This document shows, piece by piece, positions 1-13,091 of a stretch of 64,000 bases of DNA. Below the pieces are notes generated by a model that saw nothing but the letters and a program-made list of their open reading frames with translations, was not told the origin of the DNA and did no database searches. The DNA comes from Henricia sp. BOLD:AAB3569. Its lineage: Eukaryota; Echinodermata; Asteroidea; Spinulosida; Echinasteridae. The translations under genes and the position numbers were made by a program. How positions within the stretch are numbered: position 1 is the stretch's first letter; the number at the start of each line of letters is the position of its first letter. The DNA is taken from NCBI GenBank assembly GCA_037783545.1, contig JBBELK010001432.1, positions 1 through 64,000 on the forward strand. Reading direction: 5' to 3'.

Positions 1-3000
1 CCTGACTGCTCTCGCGCAAACCGTGGCTGTCTGTACACACCTCTTTGGGGTACTCCTGAGTTGTGCGCATGCTCAGTCATTCGGACTGTCGTTAACGCAC
101 CGCAGTTTGGCTCGGCAATTTGGTCAAAGTGTGGTCCAAACGTCGGCAAATTTGGAGGTCGAAAAATGTTCCGACGAACTTCAAATTTTGCATGCCCTAA
201 ACTCTCTATATTGCGCACTTGTCATAAAAAATTGACAGACTTTCGCCGGGAAATGGCAGAGAAATTTCAAAGTTTAGAAAAAACTGGGTTGAGGCTTCCT
301 GACTGCTCTCGCGCAAACCGTGGCTGTCTGTACACACCTCTTTGGGGTACTCCTGAGTTGTGCGCATGCTCAGTCATTCGGACTGTCGTTAACGCACCGC
401 AGTTTGGCTCGGCAATTTGGTCAAAGTGTGGTCCAAACGTCGGCAAATTTGGAGGTCGAAAAATGTTCCGACGAACTTCAAATTTTGCATGCCCTAAACT
501 CTCTATATTGCGCACTTGTCATAAAAAATTGACAGACTTTCGCCGGGAAATGGCAGAGAAATTTCAAAGTTTAGAAAAAACTGGGTTGAGGCTTCCTGAC
601 TGCTCTCGCGCAAACCGTGGCTGTCTGTACACACCTCTTTGGGGTACTCCTGAGTTGTGCGCATGCTCAGTCATTCGGACTGTCGTTAACGCACCGCAGT
701 TTGGCTCGGCAATTTGGTCAAAGTGTGGTCCAAACGTCGGCAAATTTGGAGGTCGAAAAATGTTCCGACGAACTTCAAATTTTGCATGCCCTAAACTCTC
801 TATATTGCGCACTTGTCATAAAAAATTGACAGACTTTCGCCGGGAAATGGCAGAGAAATTTCAAAGTTTAGAAAAAACTGGGTTGAGGCTTCCTGACTGC
901 TCTCGCGCAAACCGTGGCTGTCTGTACACACCTCTTTGGGGTACTCCTGAGTTGTGCGCATGCTCAGTCATTCGGACTGTCGTTAACGCACCGCAGTTTG
1001 GCTCGGCAATTTGGTCAAAGTGTGGTCCAAACGTCGGCAAATTTGGAGGTCGAAAAATGTTCCGACGAACTTCAAATTTTGCATGCCCTAAACTCTCTAT
1101 ATTGCGCACTTGTCATAAAAAATTGACAGACTTTCGCCGGGAAATGGCAGAGAAATTTCAAAGTTTAGAAAAAACTGGGTTGAGGCTTCCTGACTGCTCT
1201 CGCGCAAACCGTGGCTGTCTGTACACACCTCTTTGGGGTACTCCTGAGTTGTGCGCATGCTCAGTCATTCGGACTGTCGTTAACGCACCGCAGTTTGGCT
1301 CGGCAATTTGGTCAAAGTGTGGTCCAAACGTCGGCAAATTTGGAGGTCGAAAAATGTTCCGACGAACTTCAAATTTTGCATGCCCTAAACTCTCTATATT
1401 GCGCACTTGTCATAAAAAATTGACCGACTTTCGCCGGGAAATGGCAGAGAAATTTCAAAGTTTAGAAAAAACTGGGTTGAGGCTTCCTGACTGCTCTCGC
1501 GCAAACCGTGGCTGTCTGTACACACCTCTTTGGGGTACTCCTGAGTTGTGCGCATGCTCAGTCATTCGGACTGTCGTTAACGCACCGCAGTTTGGCTCGG
1601 CAATTTGGTCAAAGTGTGGTCCAAACGTCGGCAAATTTGGAGGTCGAAAAATGTTCCGACGAACTTCAAATTTTGCATGCCCTAAACTCTCTATATTGCG
1701 CACTTGTCATAAAAAATTGACAGACTTTCGCCGGGAAATGGCAGAGAAATTTCAAAGTTTAGAAAAAACTGGGTTGAGGCTTCCTGACTGCTCTCGCGCA
1801 AACCGTGGCTGTCTGTACACACCTCTTTGGGGTACTCCTGAGTTGTGCGCATGCTCAGTCATTCGGACTGTCGTTAACGCACCGCAGTTTGGCTCGGCAA
1901 TTTGGTCAAAGTGTGGTCCAAACGTCGGCAAATTTGGAGGTCGAAAAATGTTCCGACGAACTTCAAATTTTGCATGCCCTAAACTCTCTATATTGCGCAC
2001 TTGTCATAAAAAATTGACAGACTTTCGCCGGGAAATGGCAGAGAAATTTCAAAGTTTAGAAAAAACTGGGTTGAGGCTTCCTGACTGCTCTCGCGCAAAC
2101 CGTGGCTGTCTGTACACACCTCTTTGGGGTACTCCTGAGTTGTGCGCATGCTCAGTCATTCGGACTGTCGTTAACGCACCGCAGTTTGGCTCGGCAATTT
2201 GGTCAAAGTGTGGTCCAAACGTCGGCAAATTTGGAGGTCGAAAAATGTTCCGACGAACTTCAAATTTTGCATGCCCTAAACTCTCTATATTGCGCACTTG
2301 TCATAAAAAATTGACAGACTTTCGCCGGGAAATGGCAGAGAAATTTCAAAGTTTAGAAAAAACTGGGTTGAGGCTTCCTGACTGCTCTCGCGCAAACCGT
2401 GGCTGTCTGTACACACCTCTTTGGGGTACTCCTGAGTTGTGCGCATGCTCAGTCATTCGGACTGTCGTTAACGCACCGCAGTTTGGCTCGGCAATTTGGT
2501 CAAAGTGTGGTCCAAACGTCGGCAAATTTGGAGGTCGAAAAATGTTCCGACGAACTTCAAATTTTGCATGCCCTAAACTCTCTATATTGCGCACTTGTCA
2601 TAAAAAATTGACAGACTTTCGCCGGGAAATGGCAGAGAAATTTCAAAGTTTAGAAAAAACTGGGTTGAGGCTTCCTGACTGCTCTCGCGCAAACCGTGGC
2701 TGTCTGTACACACCTCTTTGGGGTACTCCTGAGTTGTGCGCATGCTCAGTCATTCGGACTGTCGTTAACGCACCGCAGTTTGGCTCGGCAATTTGGTCAA
2801 AGTGTGGTCCAAACGTCGGCAAATTTGGAGGTCGAAAAATGTTCCGACGAACTTCAAATTTTGCATGCCCTAAACTCTCTATATTGCGCACTTGTCATAA
2901 AAAATTGACAGACTTTCGCCGGGAAATGGCAGAGAAATTTCAAAGTTTAGAAAAAACTGGGTTGAGGCTTCCTGACTGCTCTCGCGCAAACCGTGGCTGT

Positions 3001-5369
3001 CTGTACACACCTCTTTGGGGTACTCCTGAGTTGTGCGCATGCTCAGTCATTCGGACTGTCGTTAACGCACCGCAGTTTGGCTCGGCAATTTGGTCAAAGT
3101 GTGGTCCAAACGTCGGCAAATTTGGAGGTCGAAAAATGTTCCGACGAACTTCAAATTTTGCATGCCCTAAACTCTCTATATTGCGCACTTGTCATAAAAA
3201 ATTGACAGACTTTCGCCGGGAAATGGCAGAGAAATTTCAAAGTTTAGAAAAAACTGGGTTGAGGCTTCCTGACTGCTCTCGCGCAAACCGTGGCTGTCTG
3301 TACACACCTCTTTGGGGTACTCCTGAGTTGTGCGCATGCTCAGTCATTCGGACTGTCGTTAACGCACCGCAGTTTGGCTCGGCAATTTGGTCAAAGTGTG
3401 GTCCAAACGTCGGCAAATTTGGAGGTCGAAAAATGTTCCGACGAACTTCAAATTTTGCATGCCCTAAACTCTCTATATTGCGCACTTGTCATAAAAAATT
3501 GACAGACTTTCGCCGGGAAATGGCAGAGAAATTTCAAAGTTTAGAAAAAACTGGGTTGAGGCTTCCTGACTGCTCTCGCGCAAACCGTGGCTGTCTGTAC
3601 ACACCTCTTTGGGGTACTCCTGAGTTGTGCGCATGCTCAGTCATTCGGACTGTCGTTAACGCACCGCAGTTTGGCTCGGCAATTTGGTCAAAGTGTGGTC
3701 CAAACGTCGGCAAATTTGGAGGTCGAAAAATGTTCCGACGAACTTCAAATTTTGCATGCCCTAAACTCTCTATATTGCGCACTTGTCATAAAAAATTGAC
3801 AGACTTTCGCCGGGAAATGGCAGAGAAATTTCAAAGTTTAGAAAAAACTGGGTTGAGGCTTCCTGACTGCTCTCGCGCAAACCGTGGCTGTCTGTACACA
3901 CCTCTTTGGGGTACTCCTGAGTTGTGCGCATGCTCAGTCATTCGGACTGTCGTTAACGCACCGCAGTTTGGCTCGGCAATTTGGTCAAAGTGTGGTCCAA
4001 ACGTCGGCAAATTTGGAGGTCGAAAAATGTTCCGACGAACTTCAAATTTTGCATGCCCTAAACTCTCTATATTGCGCACTTGTCATAAAAAATTGACAGA
4101 CTTTCGCCGGGAAATGGCAGAGAAATTTCAAAGTTTAGAAAAAACTGGGTTGAGGGCTTCCTGACTGCTCTCGCGCAAACCGTGGCTGTCTGTACACACC
4201 TCTTTGGGGTACTCCTGAGTTGTGCGCATGCTCAGTCATTCGGACTGTCGTTAACGCACCGCAGTTTGGCTCGGCAATTTGGTCAAAGTGTGGTCCAAAC
4301 GTCGGCAAATTTGGAGGTCGAAAAATGTTCCGACGAACTTCAAATTTTGCATGCCCTAAACTCTCTATATTGCGCACTTGTCATAAAAAATTGACAGACT
4401 TTCGCCGGGAAATGGCAGAGAAATTTCAAAGTTTAGAAAAAACTGGGTTGAGGCTTCCTGACTGCTCTCGCGCAAACCGTGGCTGTCTGTACACACCTCT
4501 TTGGGGTACTCCTGAGTTGTGCGCATGCTCAGTCATTCGGACTGTCGTTAACGCACCGCAGTTTGGCTCGGCAATTTGGTCAAAGTGTGGTCCAAACGTC
4601 GGCAAATTTGGAGGTCGAAAAATGTTCCGACGAACTTCAAATTTTGCATGCCCTAAACTCTCTATATTGCGCACTTGTCATAAAAAATTGACAGACTTTC
4701 GCCGGGAAATGGCAGAGAAATTTCAAAGTTTAGAAAAAACTGGGTTGAGGCTTCCTGACTGCTCTCGCGCAAACCGTGGCTGTCTGTACACACCTCTTTG
4801 GGGTACTCCTGAGTTGTGCGCATGCTCAGTCATTCGGACTGTCGTTAACGCACCGCAGTTTGGCTCGGCAATTTGGTCAAAGTGTGGTCCAAACGTCGGC
4901 AAATTTGGAGGTCGAAAAATGTTCCGACGAACTTCAAATTTTGCATGCCCTAAACTCTCTATATTGCGCACTTGTCATAAAAAATTGACAGACTTTCGCC
5001 GGGAAATGGCAGAGAAATTTCAAAGTTTAGAAAAAACTGGGTTGAGGCTTCCTGACTGCTCTCGCGCAAACCGTGGCTGTCTGTACACACCTCTTTGGGG
5101 TACTCCTGAGTTGTGCGCATGCTCAGTCATTCGGACTGTCGTTAACGCACCGCAGTTTGGCTCGGCAATTTGGTCAAAGTGTGGTCCAAACGTCGGCAAA
5201 TTTGGAGGTCGAAAAATGTTCCGACGAACTTCAAATTTTGCATGCCCTAAACTCTCTATATTGCGCACTTGTCATAAAAAATTGACAGACTTTCGCCGGG
5301 AAATGGCAGAGAAATTTCAAAGTTTAGAAAAAACTGGGTTGAGGCTTCCTGACTGCTCTCGCGCAAACC

Positions 5370-7090
5370 GTGGCTGTCTGTACACACCTCTTTGGGGTAC
5401 TCCTGAGTTGTGCGCATGCTCAGTCATTCGGACTGTCGTTAACGCACCGCAGTTTGGCTCGGCAATTTGGTCAAAGTGTGGTCCAAACGTCGGCAAATTT
5501 GGAGGTCGAAAATGTTCCGACGAACTTCAAATTTTGCATGCCCTAAACTCTCTATATTGCGCACTTGTCATAAAAAATTGACAGACTTTCGCCGGGAAAT
5601 GGCAGAGAAATTTCAAAGTTTAGAAAAAACTGGGTTGAGGCTTCCTGACTGCTCTCGCGCAAACCGTGGCTGTCTGTACACACCTCTTTGGGGTACTCCT
5701 GAGTTGTGCGCATGCTCAGTCATTCGGACTGTCGTTAACGCACCGCAGTTTGGCTCGGCAATTTGGTCAAAGTGTGGTCCAAACGTCGGCAAATTTGGAG
5801 GTCGAAAAATGTTCCGACGAACTTCAAATTTTGCATGCCCTAAACTCTCTATATTGCGCACTTGTCATAAAAAATTGACAGACTTTCGCCGGGAAATGGC
5901 AGAGAAATTTCAAAGTTTAGAAAAAACTGGGGTTGAGGCTTCCTGACTGCTCTCGCGCAAACCGTGGCTGTCTGTACACACCTCTTTGGGGTACTCCTGA
6001 GTTGTGCGCATGCTCAGTCATTCGACTGTCGTTAACGCACCGCAGTTTGGCTCGGCAATTTGGTCAAAGTGTGGTCCAAACGTCGGCAAATTTGGAGGTC
6101 GAAAAATGTTCCGACGAACTTCAAATTTGCATGCCCTAAACTCTCTATATTGCGCACTTGTCATAAAAAATTGACAGACTTTCGCCGGGAAATGGCAGAG
6201 AAATTTCAAAGTTTAGAAAAAACTGGGTTGAGGCTTCCTGACTGCTCTCGCGCAAACCGTGGCTGTCTGTACACACCTCTTTGGGGTACTCCTGAGTTGT
6301 GCGCATGCTCAGTCATTCGGACTGTCGTTAACGCACCGCAGTTTGGCTCGGCAATTTGGTCAAAGTGTGGTCCAAACGTCGGCAAATTTGGAGGTCGAAA
6401 AATGTTCCGACGAACTTCAAATTTTGCATGCCCTAAACTCTCTATATTGCGCACTTGTCATAAAAAATTGACAGACTTTCGCCGGGAAATGGCAGAGAAA
6501 TTTCAAAGTTTAGAAAAAACTGGGTTGAGGCTTCCTGACTGCTCTCGCGCAAACCGTGGCTGTCTGTACACACCTCTTTGGGGTACTCCTGAGTTGTGCG
6601 CATGCTCAGTCATTCGGACTGTCGTTAACGCACCGCAGTTTGGCTCGGCAATTTGGTCAAAGTGTGGTCCAAACGTCGGCAAATTTGGAGGTCGAAAAAT
6701 GTTCCGACGAACTTCAAATTTTGCATGCCCTAAACTCTCTATATTGCGCACTTGTCATAAAAAATTGACAGACTTTCGCCGGGAAATGGCAGAGAAATTT
6801 CAAAGTTTAGAAAAAAACTGGGTTGAGGCTTCCTGACTGCTCTCGCGCAAACCGTGGCTGTCTGTACACACCTCTTTGGGGTACTCCTGAGTTGTGCGCA
6901 TGCTCAGTCATTCGGACTGTCGTTAACGCACCGCAGTTTGGCTCGGCAATTTGGTCAAAGTGTGGTCCAAACGTCGGCAAATTTGGAGGTCGAAAAATGT
7001 TCCGACGAACTTCAAATTTTGCATGCCCTAAACTCTCTATATTGCGCACTTGTCATAAAAAATTGACAGACTTTCGCCGCGGAAATGGCA
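5370..7090 (+). repeat. Indel-bearing monomers of the 297-bp array
   Basis: Single-base indels cluster here: one A lost near 5511, one G gained near 5931, one G lost near 6024, one T lost near 6126, one A gained near 6815, and one C gained near 7079. The neighbouring copies on both sides are almost perfect. Each indel shifts the otherwise open frames. They could be real degeneration of a few copies, or consensus errors where long reads were poorly polished. Most fall in or beside homopolymers, which favours error. Confidence 0.7.
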
Positions 7091-10000
7091 GAGAAATTTC
7101 AAAGTTTAGAAAAAACTGGGTTGAGGCTTCCTGACTGCTCTCGCGCAAACCGTGGCTGTCTGTACACACCTCTTTGGGGTACTCCTGAGTTGTGCGCATG
7201 CTCAGTCATTCGGACTGTCGTTAACGCACCGCAGTTTGGCTCGGCAATTTGGTCAAAGTGTGGTCCAAACGTCGGCAAATTTGGAGGTCGAAAAATGTTC
7301 CGACGAACTTCAAATTTTGCATGCCCTAAACTCTCTATATTGCGCACTTGTCATAAAAAATTGACAGACTTTCGCCGGGAAATGGCAGAGAAATTTCAAA
7401 GTTTAGAAAAAACTGGGTTGAGGCTTCCTGACTGCTCTCGCGCAAACCGTGGCTGTCTGTACACACCTCTTTGGGGTACTCCTGAGTTGTGCGCATGCTC
7501 AGTCATTCGGACTGTCGTTAACGCACCGCAGTTTGGCTCGGCAATTTGGTCAAAGTGTGGTCCAAACGTCGGCAAATTTGGAGGTCGAAAAATGTTCCGA
7601 CGAACTTCAAATTTTGCATGCCCTAAACTCTCTATATTGCGCACTTGTCATAAAAAATTGACAGACTTTCGCCGGGAAATGGCAGAGAAATTTCAAAGTT
7701 TAGAAAAAACTGGGTTGAGGCTTCCTGACTGCTCTCGCGCAAACCGTGGCTGTCTGTACACACCTCTTTGGGGTACTCCTGAGTTGTGCGCATGCTCAGT
7801 CATTCGGACTGTCGTTAACGCACCGCAGTTTGGCTCGGCAATTTGGTCAAAGTGTGGTCCAAACGTCGGCAAATTTGGAGGTCGAAAAATGTTCCGACGA
7901 ACTTCAAATTTTGCATGCCCTAAACTCTCTATATTGCGCACTTGTCATAAAAAATTGACAGACTTTCGCCGGGAAATGGCAGAGAAATTTCAAAGTTTAG
8001 AAAAAACTGGGTTGAGGCTTCCTGACTGCTCTCGCGCAAACCGTGGCTGTCTGTACACACCTCTTTGGGGTACTCCTGAGTTGTGCGCATGCTCAGTCAT
8101 TCGGACTGTCGTTAACGCACCGCAGTTTGGCTCGGCAATTTGGTCAAAGTGTGGTCCAAACGTCGGCAAATTTGGAGGTCGAAAAATGTTCCGACGAACT
8201 TCAAATTTTGCATGCCCTAAACTCTCTATATTGCTCACTTGTCATAAAAAAATGACAGACTTTCGCCGCGAAATGGCAGAGAAATTTCAAAGTTTAGAAA
8301 AAACTGGGTTGAGGCTTCCTGACTGCTCTCGCGCAAACCGTGGCTGTCTGTACACACCTCTTTGGGGTACTCCTGAGTTGTGCGCATGCTCAGTCATTCG
8401 GACTGTCGTTAACGCACCGCAGTTTGGCTCGGCAATTTGGTCAAAGTGTGGTCCAAACGTCGGCAAATTTGGAGGTCGAAAAATGTTCCGACGAACTTCA
8501 AATTTTGCATGCCCTAAACTCTCTATATTGCGCACTTGTCATAAAAAATTGACAGACTTTCGCCGGGAAATGGCAGAGAAATTTCAAAGTTTAGAAAAAA
8601 CTGGGTTGAGGCTTCCTGACTGCTCTCGCGCAAACCGTGGCTGTCTGTACACACCTCTTTGGGGTACTCCTAAGTTGTGCGCATGCTCAGTCATTCGGAC
8701 TGTCGTTAACGCACCGCAGTTTGGCTCGGCAATTTGGTCAAAGTGTGGTCCAAACGTCGGCAAATTTGGAGGTCGAAAAATGTTCCGACGAACTTCAAAT
8801 TTTGCATGCCCTAAACTCTCTATATTGCGCACTTGTCATAAAAAATTGACAGACTTTCGCCGGGAAATGGCAGAGAAATTTCAAAGTTTAGAAAAAACTG
8901 GGTTGAGGCTTCCTGACTGCTCTCGCGCAAACCGTGGCTGTCTGTACACACCTCTTTGGGGTACTCCTGAGTTGTGCGCATGCTCAGTCATTCGGACTGT
9001 CGTTAACGCACCGCAGTTTGGCTCGGCAATTTGGTCAAAGTGTGGTCCAAACGTCGGCAAATTTGGAGGTCGAAAAATGTTCCGACGAACTTCAAATTTT
9101 GCATGCCCTAAACTCTCTATATTGCGCACTTGTCATAAAAAATTGACAGACTTTCGCCGGGAAATGGCAGAGAAATTTCAAAGTTTAGAAAAAACTGGGT
9201 TGAGGCTTCCTGACTGCTCTCGCGCAAACCGTGGCTGTCTGTACACACCTCTTTGGGGTACTCCTGAGTTGTGCGCATGCTCAGTCATTCGGACTGTCGT
9301 TAACGCACCGCAGTTTGGCTCGGCAATTTGGTCAAAGTGTGGTCCAAACGTCGGCAAATTTGGAGGTCGAAAAATGTTCCGACGAACTTCAAATTTTGCA
9401 TGCCCTAAACTCTCTATATTGCGCACTTGTCATAAAAAATTGACAGACTTTCGCCGGGAAATGGCAGAGAAATTTCAAAGTTTAGAAAAAACTGGGTTGA
9501 GGCTTCCTGACTGCTCTCGCGCAAACCGTGGCTGTCTGTACACACCTCTTTGGGGTACTCCTGAGTTGTGCGCATGCTCAGTCATTCGGACTGTCGTTAA
9601 CGCACCGCAGTTTGGCTCGGCAATTTGGTCAAAGTGTGGTCCAAACGTCGGCAAATTTGGAGGTCGAAAAATGTTCCGACGAACTTCAAATTTTGCATGC
9701 CCTAAACTCTCTATATTGCGCACTTGTCATAAAAAATTGACAGACTTTCGCCGGGAAATGGCAGAGAAATTTCAAAGTTTAGAAAAAACTGGGTTGAGGC
9801 TTCCTGACTGCTCTCGCGCAAACCGTGGCTGTCTGTACACACCTCTTTGGGGTACTCCTGAGTTGTGCGCATGCTCAGTCATTCGGACTGTCGTTAACGC
9901 ACCGCAGTTTGGCTCGGCAATTTGGTCAAAGTGTGGTCCAAACGTCGGCAAATTTGGAGGTCGAAAAATGTTCCGACGAACTTCAAATTTTGCATGCCCT

Positions 10001-13000
10001 AAACTCTCTATATTGCGCACTTGTCATAAAAAATTGACAGACTTTCGCCGGGAAATGGCAGAGAAATTTCAAAGTTTAGAAAAAACTGGGTTGAGGCTTC
10101 CTGACTGCTCTCGCGCAAACCGTGGCTGTCTGTACACACCTCTTTGGGGTACTCCTGAGTTGTGCGCATGCTCAGTCATTCGGACTGTCGTTAACGCACC
10201 GCAGTTTGGCTCGGCAATTTGGTCAAAGTGTGGTCCAAACGTCGGCAAATTTGGAGGTCGAAAAATGTTCCGACGAACTTCAAATTTTGCATGCCCTAAA
10301 CTCTCTATATTGCGCACTTGTCATAAAAAATTGACAGACTTTCGCCGGGAAATGGCAGAGAAATTTCAAAGTTTAGAAAAAACTGGGTTGAGGCTTCCTG
10401 ACTGCTCTCGCGCAAACCGTGGCTGTCTGTACACACCTCTTTGGGGTACTCCTGAGTTGTGCGCATGCTCAGTCATTCGGACTGTCGTTAACGCACCGCA
10501 GTTTGGCTCGGCAATTTGGTCAAAGTGTGGTCCAAACGTCGGCAAATTTGGAGGTCGAAAAATGTTCCGACGAACTTCAAATTTTGCATGCCCTAAACTC
10601 TCTATATTGCGCACTTGTCATAAAAAATTGACAGACTTTCGCCGGGAAATGGCAGAGAAATTTCAAAGTTTAGAAAAAACTGGGTTGAGGCTTCCTGACT
10701 GCTCTCGCGCAAACCGTGGCTGTCTGTACACACCTCTTTGGGGTACTCCTGAGTTGTGCGCATGCTCAGTCATTCGGACTGTCGTTAACGCACCGCAGTT
10801 TGGCTCGGCAATTTGGTCAAAGTGTGGTCCAAACGTCGGCAAATTTGGAGGTCGAAAAATGTTCCGACGAACTTCAAATTTTGCATGCCCTAAACTCTCT
10901 ATATTGCGCACTTGTCATAAAAAAATTGACAGACTTTCCCAGGGAAATGGCAGAGAAATTTCAAAGTTTAGAAAAAACTGGGTTGAGGCTTCCTGACTGC
11001 TCTCGCGCAAACCGTGGCTGTCTGTACACACCTCTTTGGGGTACTCCTGAGTTGTGCGCATGCTCAGTCATTCGGACTGTCGTTAACGCACCGCAGTTTG
11101 GCTCGGCAATTTGGTCAAAGTGTGGTCCAAACGTCGGCAAATTTGGAGGTCGAAAAATGTTCCGACGAACTTCAAATTTTGCATGCCCTAAACTCTCTAT
11201 ATTGCGCACTTGTCATAAAAAATTGACAGACTTTCGCCGGGAAATGGCAGAGAAATTTCAAAGTTTAGAAAAAACTGGGTTGAGGCTTCCTGACTGCTCT
11301 CGCGCAAACCGTGGCTGTCTGTACACACCTCTTTGGGGTACTCCTGAGTTGTGCGCATGCTCAGTCATTCGGACTGTCGTTAACGCACCGCAGTTTGGCT
11401 CGGCAATTTGGTCAAAGTGTGGTCCAAACGTCGGCAAATTTGGAGGTCGAAAAATGTTCCGACGAACTTCAAATTTTGCATGCCCTAAACTCTCTATATT
11501 GCGCACTTGTCATAAAAAATTGACAGACTTTCGCCGGGAAATGGCAGAGAAATTTCAAAGTTTAGAAAAAACTGGGTTGAGGCTTCCTGACTGCTCGCGC
11601 GCAAACCGTGGCTGTCTGTACACACCTCTTTGGGGTACTCCTGAGTTGTGCGCATGCTCAGTCATTCGGACTGTCGTTAACGCACCGCAGTTTGGCTCGG
11701 CAATTTGGTCAAAGTGTAGTCCAAACGTCGGCAAATTTGGAGGTCGAAAAATGTTCCGACGAACTTCAAATTTTGCATGCCCTAAACTCTCTATATTGCG
11801 CACTTGTCATAAAAAATTGACAGACTTTCGCCGGGAAATGGCAGAGAAATTTCAAAGTTTAGAAAAAACTGGGTTGAGGCTTCCTGACTGCTCTCGCGCA
11901 AACCGTGGCTGTCTGTACACACCTCTTTGGGGTACTCCTGAGTTGTGCGCATGCTCAGTCATTCGGACTGTCGTTAACGCACCGCAGTTTGGCTCGGCAA
12001 TTTGGTCAAAGTGTGGTCCAAACGTCGGCAAATTTGGAGGTCGAAAAATGTTCCGACGAACTTCAAATTTTGCATGCCCTAAACTCTCTATATTGCGCAC
12101 TTGTCATAAAAAATTGACAGACTTTCGCCGGGAAATGGCAGAGAAATTTCAAAGTTTAGAAAAAACTGGGTTGAGGCTTCCTGACTGCTCTCGCGCAAAC
12201 CGTGGCTGTCTGTACACACCTCTTTGGGGTACTCCTGAGTTGTGCGCATGCTCAGTCATTCGGACTGTCGTTAACGCACCGCAGTTTGGCTCGGCAATTT
12301 GGTCAAAGTGTGGTCCAAACGTCGGCAAATTTGGAGGTCGAAAAATGTTCCAACGAACTTCAAATTTTGCATGCCCTAAACTCTCTATATTGCGCACTTG
12401 TCATAAAAAATTGACAGACTTTCGCCGGGAAATGGCAGAGAAATTTCAAAGTTTAGAAAAAACTGGGTTGAGGCTTCCTGACTGCTCTCGCGCAAACCGT
12501 GGCTGTCTGTACACACCTCTTTGGGGTACTCCTGAGTTGTGCGCATGCTCAGTCATTCGGACTGTCGTTAACGCACCGCAGTTTGGCTCGGCAATTTGGT
12601 CAAAGTGTGGTCCAAACGTCGGCAAATTTGGAGGTCGAAAAATGTTCCGACGAACTTCAAATTTTGCATGCCCTAAACTCTCTATATTGCGCACTTGTCA
12701 TAAAAAATTGACAGACTTTCGCCGGGAAATGGCAGAGAAATTTCAAAGTTTAGAAAAAACTGGGTTGAGGCTTCCTGACTGCTCTCGCGCAAACCGTGGC
12801 TGTCTGTACACACCTCTTTGGGGTACTCCTGAGTTGTGCGCATGCTCAGTCATTCGGACTGTCGTTAACGCACCGCAGTTTGGCTCGGCAATTTGGTCAA
12901 AGTGTGGTCCAAACGTCGGCAAATTTGGAGGTCGAAAAATGTTCCGACGAACTTCAAATTTTGCATGCCCTAAACTCTCTATATTGCGCACTTGTCATAA

Positions 13001-13091
13001 AAAATTGACAGACTTTCGCCGGGAAATGGCAGAGAAATTTCAAAGTTTAGAAAAAACTGGGTTGAGGCTTCCTGACTGCTCTCGCGCAAAC

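Noticed and set aside
1..297. CENP-B box in the 297-bp monomer
   Set aside because: TTCG followed by A at the right distance occurs in the minus-strand GTTCGTCGGAACAT, but the required CGGG is absent. No full match was found on either strand.
61..4164. A 1367-codon open frame over the left satellite copies
   Set aside because: It is 13.8 repeats of a 99-codon unit. Other frames and the opposite strand are also open, single-base indels elsewhere in the array break it freely, and there is no start context or domain.
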